Positions 24,867-35,000 of a stretch of 64,000 nt of DNA are shown here, in pieces. The notes under the pieces were generated by a model, which was not told where the DNA came from, did not search any database, and worked only from the letters and a program-made list of their open reading frames with translations. The translations under genes and the position numbers were made by a program. Positions within the stretch are counted from its first letter, which is position 1. Each line of letters begins with the position of its first letter. Location: contig JAMXBB010000004.1 in the NCBI GenBank assembly GCA_024138015.1, forward strand, positions 5,910,409 to 5,974,408, given 5' to 3'. The stretch is from Lumnitzera littorea (lineage: Eukaryota > Streptophyta > Magnoliopsida > Myrtales > Combretaceae).

Positions 24867-25070
24867 TAATGCATGAAACGCCAAAGTTTAGGGGATTTTT
24901 GCGCACCATACAATTAATCTTTTATTAATAAAAAGGCCAAAAAAAAATGTAAAAAATTCACAATGTTCACATAAAAAACCTCGAAAAAAATTTAAGAAAA
25001 AATATTTAAAAAAATTTGAAGAAAAACTAATGAATAAAAGAGGTAAAAAAAATCTTATAAACAATTAAAA

Positions 25071-25112
25071 TATTATAAATATAAAAAAATTGGTTGTACA
25101 GCAAATTTCTAT
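25071..25112 (+). pseudogene. degenerate CCHC zinc-knuckle site
   Basis: The spacing of a retroviral-type C-x2-C-x4-H-x4-C finger is kept, but all three Cys positions read Tyr (TAT codons) and the His position reads Cys. It lies downstream of the coat domain, where caulimovirids keep their RNA-binding knuckle, and is followed by an acidic stretch (25,130-25,330). The module cannot bind zinc as it stands. Confidence 0.6.
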
Positions 25113-25437
25113 AAGATCAATTATAAGCTAAATGAATTAAACCTTGAGGATAAAACAATGGAAAACATTTTGCAAGTTTTTGCTGATAATGAATCTTTGA
25201 TGTTTGAAGAAGATTGGGATGATGGGATTTAAGTCAATGATATTGAATCAACATCAATACCATCTTCAGATGATGATAATGAACTCAATGTTTTAACTAA
25301 TGAAGAAGAAGAAATTTTTCATAAAATTGACTAAATGTTTAATGATAATGAAAAATTTAAATGTTTAAAAAATATTAATAAAAACACTCTTTCACTAACA
25401 CATAATTTGCCTTATAATTGAAAAGAAATACTTGAAA

Positions 25438-26123
25438 GAAGCAAAAAATCACATAAAAAACCCATTTTTGTAAATGATCATCATAATGGTATTAATATTC
25501 AGAAACAAGAAATAAAAGAATTAAGAGTAATGCAATTAAAACTTCAAAAATATTTTCTTGAAATAAAACAAAAAATGGTCATTCAAGAAAATTCCGAATG
25601 TTCTGAAAATGAAGAAGGTCAAACTTCAAACAATAATAATGTTAAAAAATTTTCTAAAAATGATTCTGATTATCTTCGATAACTTGTAGAAATAACGAAT
25701 CAAAAATGGATTATTAATGTCACAATTCAAATTAATAATGAATTCATTTTGGAAACAATTGCATTATTTGATATTGGTGTTAATCTAAATTGTATTAGGG
25801 AAGGATTAAATCTTACAAAATATTTTGATAAAACAACCCAATCTCTAAGTTTTGTATCTGGTAACAACTTGCAGATCATTTTTAAATTGTCCGATGCTAA
25901 AATTTTAAAAGATAGTGTTTCTTATGAAACCGCTTTTATTCTTATTAAGAATTTAAAGCAAAATGTTATTTTAGGCACACCATTTATCAATCTAATTCAA
26001 CCATTTTTTGTAAATAATAAAGGCATTGAGACACATTATTTGAAAAAGAAATTTGGTTTTAATTTTGTCTCAAAACCACAAACTAAATATTTAAATGAAT
26101 TAAAAGAATGTTCAATTTCCAAT
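25438..26123 (+). pseudogene. aspartic-protease region of ORF1
   Basis: A charged linker (about 25,438-25,680, ended by a TAA) leads into an open frame from 25,683. It shows ALFDIGVNLNCI, with the catalytic aspartate kept but the D-S/T-G triad changed to D-I-G, and later NVILGTPFI, the usual ILGxPF-type block of retropepsins. The protease would release the polyprotein domains. The frame ends at 26,123, and the reverse transcriptase continues in another frame from about 26,108. Confidence 0.8.
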
Positions 26124-27060
26124 TAAATTGTTTAATTGAATGCAAAGAAAAACATTTAATGTTTTTAAAAAATGATCTTGATTTCAAGAAAATTGAATCT
26201 CAACTTTCTAATGAAAATTTAATGAAAAAAATTTCTAATTTAGAATTAAAAATTAAAAATTCAATCTGTTCAACTTTACCTAATGTGTTTTGGGATTGCA
26301 AGTCAGATATTGTCGATCCATCTTACGAAAATGATTTTAATGAAAAAAATATTCCAACTAAAGCAAAACCTTTCCAAATGAATAATGATGTCCTTAATTA
26401 TTATAAGAATAAAATTAATGACTTACTTAATAAAAAGTTGATTTGCAAGAGCAAATCTCCTTAGAGTTGTTTTGTGTTTTATATTAGTAAGAATGCTGAA
26501 ATTGAAAGAGGTGTACTAAGATTGGTAATTAATTACAAATTTCTTAATAATGCTTTAAAATGAATTCGGTATCTAATACCTAATAAAAAATATTTATTTA
26601 ATAGACTACACAATGCTAAAATATTTTCAAAATTTATTATGAAATCTGGATTTTGACAAATTTAAATTAAAGAGTTTGATAGGTATAAGACTACATTCAT
26701 TGTTCCATCTGATTAGTTCGAATGGAATGTAATGCCTTTTGGACTTAAAAATACTCTTTCTGAATTCTAGAGGATAATAAATGAAATTTTTAATGATTAT
26801 TCAAATTTCATAGTTGTTTATATTGATGATGTTTTGATATTTTCTTCTAATATTAACCAACATTTTAAGCACTTTAAAATTTTTGTCAATATAGCAAGAA
26901 AAAATTGGTTTAGTTATGTCACCCTCCAAAATTAGTCTTTTTCAGACTAAGATTAGATTTTTAATGTTCCACATCCACAATAGAACAATAATACCAATTC
27001 AAAGATTAATTGAATTTGCATCTAAATTTCCTAATGAAATAAAAGATAAAAATCAATTGT
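26108..27060 (+). pseudogene. reverse-transcriptase region of ORF1
   Basis: It starts with an open stretch (26,108-26,464) holding the N-terminal fingers. Continuing in the same frame, KNAEIERG, LVINYKFLNNAL, FGLKN and the active-site box YIDDVLIFSS (YIDD at 26,819-26,830) are readable. At least six in-frame stops interrupt it, and a frameshift falls near 26,905. Where the family has its first catalytic Asp, before MKSGF, this copy has Ile. After the shift the connection continues with FLMFHIHNR and IEFASKFPNEIK. The enzyme is inactive. Confidence 0.85.
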
Positions 27061-27690
27061 AAAGATTTCTAAGAAGTTTAAATTATCTTATTGATTTCTT
27101 TCCTAATGTTAATATTTTGTGTAAACCACTTTATTAAAGATTAAGAAAAAATCCTTCATAATGGTCAGAATGCCACACTAATGTTGTTAAGGAAATCAAA
27201 CAAAAAATTAATGAAATTTCATGTCTTCATAGTACAGATCTATCATTGTTAAAAATTGTTGAAACTAATGATCTAATATTGGATTTGATGAGATGCATAA
27301 ACAAAAATAAAATGATAAAGAATGTATTGTCCAATTTATTTATAAATATTGGAATGAATGTTAGAAAAATTACTCTACAATAAAAAAAGAAATTTTAGTT
27401 ATTGTTTTAACAATTTTCAAGTTTCAAGGAGATTTGTTATATAATAAATTTCTTTTAAGAATTAATTGTAAATCTACTAAAAATGTTTTATTAAAAAATG
27501 TCCAAAATATTGCTTCAAAATAGATTTTTGTCGGATGACAAGCTATTTTATCTATTTTTTATTTTCAAATTGAACATATTAATAGATTTTCCAATTCTCT
27601 TCTTAACTTCCTTACTCATAAATTCTTGCAAGGAGATGCCTTCTAAAAAGGATAAAGGTAAAGGAAAAGAACCTCAAACCAAAAAGGGTT
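27061..27690 (+). pseudogene. RNase H region of ORF1
   Basis: The tail of the polymerase. FLRSLNYLIDFFPN lies near 27,080, a LLKIVETNDL segment (start of the RNase H fold) near 27,250, and NVQNIASK near 27,500. Stops and frameshifts are frequent. The end overlaps the start of ORF2 at 27,636. Confidence 0.7.
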
Positions 27691-29107
27691 TAACTAATGT
27701 TTGAACATGGCTTCAAGCCTGTAAACCTATCAATGCTCCTCTAACCATCAAAGAAAAACCATCTTCTACAATGCCCAAAAATGAACCAATGACCACTAAG
27801 AATGAGTTAAAACTAATGCCTAATCTAACATCTTCTAATGAGGAAACCAATGTCCAAATAACTCCAGAGTTCCTTAAGGCTCTTACAACTGCCCTAAAAA
27901 CATCAATGGAACCACTAATGTTTGTCCCAATTAATGAACAACCTAAATAAAAATTGGGTATTGCACCACTGATTATAATATGAATTTAGCCACATTTAAT
28001 CAATCAATCCCAAACAGACGGAACATGAAATGGTATTAAGAAAAAAATCAAAATGTCTAGATTACTGAGGCAGCTTCTTCTTCAACAAAAATAACTCCTC
28101 AAAAATCTAAGTTTTTTGTAAAAGGAAATTTCAAATATGTTTTTAATGTTGAAAATGGTTTATTTGAAAAGGATCCATATTAATATGCTAAAAAAATTCT
28201 TACTAAAGATTTTTCTTTCATACCTTACGATTCTTACAAACCGATCCAATTTTATGAAAAAATTTTGAGTGAAACTAGTTCTATTTCGTTCAAACATTTT
28301 GAAAATAATGGGATAATTAGTTATTCAATAGTTAGAATCTATAAGGTCATCAACCTTAATGAATGGAATGGCTCCAGTCGCCCTACAATACCAACTAAAT
28401 TCCAAATGAACCCAATGTCACTATAACCAAATTACTGAACTACTTATGATTATTATGATTATAAGTAGATATGGTGGAATGCCTTTTTTCAGATGAATCC
28501 CAAATGGTCACATACATGGCTAATCTTCTTCGATAATTGTTCTTATAAAAACTTACCCTACTGGTTTACATACTGGTGGGAAGATTTCGAAGCAACTAAT
28601 GACATAATCCATGATAGAGCCAGGAAGGGATATAATGTTTTCATTAATAATTACAAGCTATCTGCCCATGAAAAACATTTTAAATTAGATATGCTATATT
28701 TTATGCATATTAATATTTCATGGGTTATAACTTGGTTCTTTAAATATAAAAATGATAATGAAATTAATACCACTATTTTAATTAGAAGATTTAAAGTTAA
28801 ATAGTGGGACCGTTTCAAAATGTGGAACAAAATTAAAGAAGAAGCGACCTTAACTTGGATCAAAATCCACAATGAAAATTCTTCAATTATTCCAACTAAT
28901 GTTCTAACTCTGTTCTTCCATGACAAAGGTATTCTAATGGCTTCAATAGTGCATATTAGCTCTCCTAATCAAATGAGACAACTATTGGAGAAAGCTTTAT
29001 CAAATTTCAATGAATCAACTAAAGGATCTACCATAGACTCTACATCTCATCATAGTGGAAATACTAATGAAGACGATTGCTATGAGATAGATCTAACTAA
29101 CACTTGA
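27636..29107 (+). pseudogene. pararetrovirus ORF2, unknown function
   Basis: It starts at ATG 27,636 (MPSKKDKGKGKEPQTKK), overlapping the end of ORF1, with a basic N-terminus and then a Thr/Pro/Asn-rich stretch. One TGA (27,702) interrupts an otherwise open run to about 27,950. After a frame change the C-terminal part is open over 28,493-28,801 and 28,820-29,107, separated by one TAG. It contains two Trp-rich blocks (PYWFTYWWEDF and WVITWFFKY) and ends in an acidic Ser/Thr tail. The size and place match the second ORF of florendoviruses, whose role is not known. I assign no function. It is less damaged than ORF1. Confidence 0.65.
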
Positions 29108-29322
29108 ATGTAATTTTTCAATATATTTTTGTAAATTTACACTGTAAAATATAGGTAACAATATGAACTTCACATGTATCGCAATACACAATAATGTCAC
29201 AATGACATCAAAATTCTTTTCTGACACAATAATTTCATTCCTAACTTTTTACTGTTTTTGCTACGGTATTTTGTCAGCCACTTTCCACTATTCATGACCA
29301 ATGAAATGTCGGCCTCTTCTTC

Positions 29323-29329
29323 TATAAAA
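29323..29329 (+). promoter_or_regulatory. TATA box of the pregenomic RNA promoter
   Basis: TATAAAA lies 215 bases after ORF2 in the intergenic region, with a CCAAT-like GACCAATGAAATG 25 bases upstream. Transcription would start near 29,350. This is where caulimovirids carry their strong constitutive promoter. Confidence 0.65.
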
Positions 29330-29359
29330 CGACTCACTTTGCTCTCTTAAGGCAAATTA

Positions 29360-29525
29360 GTTCTTTTCCCCTTTTTATCTTCTTGTCTCTTCCCCTCATC
29401 CAACTCCTCTTACTTTCCTTCTTCTCATCTAATCTTCTTCTCTCTTCTCCTCTGTCTCTTTACTTCCTTCAAACATCTTATACTCTTTCTTCTCTTTCTT
29501 TCTTATTTCCTTTCTTTTCTGAACT
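29360..29525 (+). promoter_or_regulatory. pyrimidine-rich leader
   Basis: About 165 bases consist almost only of C and T on the plus strand, directly after the inferred start site. Pyrimidine-rich downstream elements stimulate transcription in some caulimovirids such as rice tungro bacilliform virus. The role here is inferred. The 60-codon open frame across it is a by-product of composition. Confidence 0.5.
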
Positions 29526-29654
29526 AATCATTGAGAAGCATTCATACGCTTCCATCCTTAGGTAGGAATTCTTATACCTTTAATGTTTAATGTTTCTTTT
29601 CTCATGTTTTCTTTTGTATATATGTTCCTTATGTAATGCTCAGAATTTTAATGA

Positions 29655-29660
29655 AATAAA
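29655..29660 (+). terminator. poly(A) signal of the pregenomic RNA
   Basis: AATAAA lies about 305 bases after the inferred start site. In the circular viral genome it would be passed once and used on the second pass, giving a terminally redundant RNA. Confidence 0.6.
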
Positions 29661-29780
29661 TTCTTGTTTTCTTCTATTTTCTTCTTCTAATCTTATGGTA
29701 GGAGTCTCCATCCCAAATGGCTGTATCTCCATAAGATTTTTATCTTTAATGTTATAGAGACCCCATAATCGGCAAATTAT

Positions 29781-30356
29781 ACCACCTATGGTGGTTTTTA
29801 TTTAATGTTCTTATGTTTAATAATATTTATGTTTCTATACAGACCCCACTAGTCTTGGCCCTATCACCTATTGTAGTTTTCTTTTAATGTCTTTATATTT
29901 AATGTTGTATGCTTTTAACACTTTTAACATTTAATACTATATGTATATAATATAGCTCTAAAGTATATAGGCTAGAAACTTAAGGTTGCGAACTATTGTT
30001 CCAACGGAGTTTTAAATGTATCTAGTGCTTTTGATAATACAATGCCACGTACTTTATGAGTACAATTAACATATGCTGTATGTGTTTCTATTTTATGTTT
30101 AATCATTGATGTTTTAATATGTCTCAAATAGTAAAGGATAATAATGGTAATGATCTAATAGAATTTTATGAATATTGAGAAGACACTGTAGAATTCTTAT
30201 ATTATATAGTTTGGGCCTATTTTCTTTTACAAGAAAGGTTTTATTTGTATGATATTTATTTTAGAAGAAATTAATTTTTGATATTAATTTTTTCATACTG
30301 CATCTTTCTACTTCTATTCTGATATTAATCTTTTATCTATATCTCTTTCTATCTTT
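29781..30356 (+). repeat. pararetrovirus leader, right copy
   Basis: It duplicates 21,340-21,916. It begins with a short perfect hairpin (ACCACC-TAT-GGTGGT). It follows the poly(A) signal without a break, so this copy shows the native join between promoter region and leader. It ends near TCTATCTTTA, about 25 bases short of the primer-binding site. Confidence 0.85.
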
Positions 30357-33300
30357 AGGATACAAAAAGAATCTAATGAAATTGATCAATTTATTTATAA
30401 TGAATTATATTTATTACTTTAAAAAGCTATTTTATTATTGGTATTTCTATTAAATAATATCATACTAGGGCTAAATAGGTAATTTTTTAGGTGATAAATT
30501 AGAGGTAGTTACATATGACCTCTGGCGCTTCAATAATAACTAGCTATCAACACACCTGCGCTATGTATGCAAAAATTAGTTTTTTTTTTTTTTACATCTA
30601 ATAAAAAAAAAGAAACATACATTTATTTCAAACTTATAGCAAAATAGTTTGTATTTACCATTATAAATTTTACTTCTAATATATTTATATAATTTATAAT
30701 GACTTCTTTCCAAAAATCACAAGAGTGAAAGAAATCATAGAAATTGTGGCAAAAAGTGGCTCTATTGGAAATTGTAAAAAGAAAGGATTAAGAAAGTGGG
30801 GGAGAAAAAAAAAAAGTAGGGAGAGAAGAAGGTAGAGTATAGTTTTAAAGAGTGGGAGAAAGAAATTAAATATAGGGATTATAAGGAAGAATAATTTTAC
30901 GTATTATATAAGTTATATATAATTTCATAATATTATTTTAGTATTGGTTTTTCTATTAAATAATAATAGATATTGATCTAAATAATAATTTCGACTATGG
31001 TGGTTACTTAAGCCTCCGAGGGTTTTAATAATATATATATATTATATTGGGAACTTTCTTTGTTTGCATCTCTTTTATTGGTAATATCTTTTGGCTATTT
31101 TTAACTTTTTATTTTATCATTTATAACTTTTTATCACTAATACTATTTAATCACTAACAATTTTTTTTTTTTCAAGTATACATCAAAGAGACACGTACTT
31201 GTTTTTAAGTGATCTTAGAAGTTAGGCCATTTACTTTGAGTATTGTAATTTGTAACTTTTTTAATGTGGGATACCATTTTATATATAAGATATCCTGATT
31301 ACTCTAAATCAATAGATTTAGGTTTTTGAAAAAATGTACTCCATTTTAGTTCAAATTTCAAAACATGACCACAAAAGTTTAATAAAGTGATCACTAAAGT
31401 CATTTTTCAAAATCAAGTTTATAGAAGCTTTATTTTGATAAAAATATAAGTTAGTCAGCATAGTTTTTTATTTACTATAAACTCAAAATTCAAAATTTCC
31501 ACTCATATTTTGAGAAATTCTTCTTCAACTCGTTATGCTTTCACCTTATGCCATCTTAATTAGTAATCATCTTAATTAGTGCCTCTCACTTAAAATTTGT
31601 TTGAGCTTTTCATTATGGACATCAATTTAATATGAAATTTATGTTAATAAATATAATTATTGGGGACAGTTTTGTAATTCAAAAATAAAAGAATAATAAT
31701 AAAGATAGTAAAGACACCAAAAAGGTGCCTGTCATTTTAATAATATCCATATAACATACTCTATTTACGCATTGTATAAAATAACTATTTATGAAAACAT
31801 TATTAACTTTAGACACTTATATAGTTGAACATTTTTTCAAAGATACAACTTTGCCAAAAGAAGTGCATATCCTCCCATAAAGTTACACTTTTTTTTTTTT
31901 TTCAAAAAAATCTATAAGACATTGTTTTATTTTTTGAGAATATATCTATTTGCATCGGTTTGCATGGAATTATGTCTTTTGGGGAATATTGATAAAATGT
32001 GATTTCGCTTTTATCAATATGCATATAGGTATTTTATAAAGAGTTGTATCTTTTATATTAAATTATACAATGTAAGTTGTACACGAAAATTTAAAAGTTG
32101 TGTTTTCTTTTTGAATTTCTCTTATTTTTCTACTCAAATCTGAAGTTTGAAATGAAATAGTTAAGCTCGTGTTTTCCTCGAGCATTTTTATATCATCATC
32201 TCCGATTACACGTAAAATGCTATATTTATATACTAATTAAAAGTCTCTAGAATACACCAAAACCATCGCTTAAGTAGAATAGGATTTTTCACTTTCAAAT
32301 CAAGAGAAAAGAAATAGAAAAATCAAGAAAAAGTTTCACAAAATCTTTTCAATACATGCATCATTATTCTAATTATTCGCATTTTGGATGTATATTATAT
32401 AATGTCAAAACATCCTGTTGACACAAGTAATCAGGTATTATAAATAAATCCAACTTGCAATAATTTACTATGACTATTGTCTCGTCTATACTCTATTATT
32501 ATATTTTCATTAGCCAAATTTTGTGGGTATCACGTCTACCAGAATTTTGGCAGTAGATTTTCCGTATTTATAATGCAAGATTTGTCGCGAGGTCATAATT
32601 CACATGTGATAGGGCTGTTATTAAAACTGTTTAAATCCACGTATGATGTGGACATTTCTTTTTTAAGTTTGCATATATATATATATACATATATTAATTC
32701 TTTTCACTAAGTATATACACATTAATTAACATAATTAATTTAATCAAAGGAGTGCACAATTAACACATTAATATTATATATATTTATAAATTATCTTAAA
32801 TACAATATAAGTAATAACACTTAACGCAATAAAGGTATACTACAAATTAATATTATAATTTCATATGATTATTCATGGTATTTTTACATCTATATAAGAT
32901 ATCATATATGTCATAACAAGAACAATGCACACTAGAAGAATGTATAGTTGACATAAAGATTACGTATTATGTGCAGTGAAATTTTGTAAATAACTAGAAA
33001 GTACATGTACAAATTAGTAGTTGTAAACACTTCTAGTAGATGTAAAGGAGCGGGAAAAATAGTTATTCCATAACAACTTGACAATATAAGCGACAAAATT
33101 ATCATATAAATAGTAAAGAAAAGATGACAAAGCGGTCTAAGCAGTTACAACCCTTAAACTAGTAGCATCAAGAGAGTGGCTTCTCTAGAAGGAGCCTTAA
33201 CCAATCTCATCTGCAACTTTGTGAAAATGCCAAGAAGACACTGAGCGAGTGGATAACCCCAATACGTAAGTAGAAAAGAGAAAATGCCACGACAAAGTGA

Positions 33301-33539
33301 GATAGAGATGGTTTCTAAAGTATCCCCTTTTAAACCTAGTTCAAATATATTCGATTAGAGCGAAAGGACAGAGAGTATAGGGGTGCGTTTTAGGAAGTGC
33401 TTGAAGAGAAAATAAAATAGAGATTAGGGTTAGGCCAAATTAGGCCTAACAATTTTGTGTTGTTACTAGATGCTAAATTTTCCATTGATGCATTAAACAC
33501 CTAAACGATGGCATTCAATAACAACATCAATAACACGAA
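30357..33539. other. no gene recognised
   Basis: AT-rich sequence. A ~30-base phrase containing TTCTATTAAATAATA occurs at about 30,440 and again at about 30,955, which may mark a small duplicated or inserted segment. The open frame at 32,477-32,710 has no coding signs and ends in a (TA)n run. Confidence 0.45.
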
Positions 33540-34190
33540 GATAAATTATAACGTCTCAGAACCTAAGGGCGCTACAACTTAATAGGTATCCTTAGTTTTC
33601 TAATGACACATTAAAGCTTTAAAATTTACTACAATCTTTGAAATCACTTGTATTAAAAGAATTCTCCAATTACATCAAATAATAAATGACTCACATGTGA
33701 GTCATTGCAACCATAGTTTCAACTATTAGCAAAATCTCCAATTTTACAACCACAATTCATATTGGCAATCCTAGCCAACATCATTACTCAATCTCCTCAA
33801 ATCGATTATATTCCCATTACAAATACAACAATTTGTCTCACTTTACCGACTTAAAGATGGTAGAAAACTGCTAACTTGTCACAAGCAACTATCATATTAA
33901 GAAGACTTGTAGCTGTAAAAATGAAAGAATGAGCTGAAACCTAATACGTAACGCACAATCACATATGAATGCCAAACCAAGACATACACATGCATATAAT
34001 GCAAGTTATATCAAATATATAGCAAACAGTAATTTAATTATTTTTAATTTAGGCTAATAACCAACAAAGGATTACTCATGACCTAGCTACACCATAATCT
34101 TTGTCCATAAACATAGGTGGATATAAATACATGTTTTCCTTTAAATCCTTTACATCTAGAGTCCAAAGTCCAAAGTCCTTAGTCAAAACT
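33540..34190 (-). repeat. T-family LTR fragment, inverted
   Basis: Read on the minus strand it follows the 3' third of the T LTR. It has the same TCATTCTTTCATTTTTACAG phrase, the GTGAGTCATT block and an end like CTTAGGTTCTGAGACG. It faces the next fragment head to head across about 20-50 bases. Confidence 0.65.
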
Positions 34191-34204
34191 CCTTGAATCT
34201 TAGA

Positions 34205-34712
34205 ATTTTATCTTTTATGGTCTCTAGACTCTAGACTTAGATGTAAAGGATTCAAAGGAAAACTTATATTTATCCATATATAAATGTGGAAAAAGTTATA
34301 GTGTAGCAAAGTTATGAGTACTCTTTTGATATTTGTGGACCTAAATTCAAGATAACTAATCAATTGTTTACTTATTCTTGATATAGCTTGCATTCTATGC
34401 TTTTGTATGTTTTAGTTTGGCTTCCGTGTGTATTTGTATACCTATATTAGGCTTTAGCTTATTCTTTTATTTTTACAATTGTAGGTCCATTTAGTTTGTT
34501 TGAGACAAGTATGATAATTGCTATTATTAGGTTGGGAAAGAGAGGCGACTAGTTTTATATGCTATAGAAGATCAAGATCTGGATATTAAATATGTTTGTG
34601 GCTAAAATGACTTGCCTATGACTCATTTGAATTGATGTACTTGGAAAATTGTTAGAAGTGATTATGGACAAGTAATGGGTTGTAGTGCCTTTAGGTTTTA
34701 GACCGTTACATT
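34205..34712 (+). repeat. T-family LTR fragment, direct
   Basis: It aligns with 13,490-14,089 (TTATTCTTTTATTTTTACAA, the GGGAAAGAGAGGCGACTAG block) and ends TTTTAGACCGTTACA, like the T LTR end. A gag remnant follows, so this is a 5' LTR fragment. Confidence 0.7.
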
Positions 34713-34739
34713 AGTAGATTATTAATGAGTTCAATTCAA

Positions 34740-35000
34740 GAATTACAAAAATGACTCTAACAACTAGAAGTGAAACAAACCTTATCTCTTGCTTCACTTG
34801 CTTATATTGGTCCTGCAAGTGAATCATCATTTTCTCAATTGTTTGATAATATGTTGAAAGGAATTAAACTCCAAGTCCCTAAATTTTATGGTCTAGTACA
34901 CAGACTCTTTTACATACCTACTAATCATTTAAGATTTTGATTTGGTAACACTTCATTTAGGTTCTAAATTTAAGGTCTAACCTAAATTTAGTAGATTCTT
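34740..35000 (+). pseudogene. Ty3/gypsy gag N-terminal remnant
   Basis: Next to the LTR fragment, the reading includes MLKGIKLQVPKFYG, resembling the N-terminus of Ty3/gypsy Gag just before the retrotrans_gag domain. Stops follow soon and nothing further can be recognised. Only about 50 codons are visible. Confidence 0.5.

Larger units (their letters stand above)
21340..30356 (+). mobile_element. endogenous pararetrovirus, florendovirus-like
   Basis: This is an integrated copy of a plant double-stranded DNA virus that replicates through reverse transcription (Caulimoviridae). The order is movement protein, coat protein with zinc-knuckle site, protease, reverse transcriptase and RNase H in one ORF1, then an ORF2. 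No integrase is seen, and the primer-binding site is of tRNA-Met type. That separates it from LTR retrotransposons. The two-ORF plan fits florendoviruses, so the genus-level call is an inference. The first 577 bases recur at the end, so the insert is one unit of about 8,441 bp plus a redundancy. Both ORFs carry several stops and frameshifts, so the copy is dead. Confidence 0.85.

Noticed and set aside
28651..28926. Minus-strand open frame of 91 codons
   Set aside because: It is antisense to the better supported ORF2 of the pararetrovirus.
29383..29565. Leu/Ser-rich open frame
   Set aside because: It is the translation of the pyrimidine-rich viral leader.
21340..30356. Interpretation of the pararetrovirus as an ordinary LTR retrotransposon with 577-bp LTRs
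   Set aside because: The coding order includes a 30K-type movement protein and a caulimovirid coat domain, there is no integrase, no target duplication was seen, and no polypurine tract precedes the right repeat.
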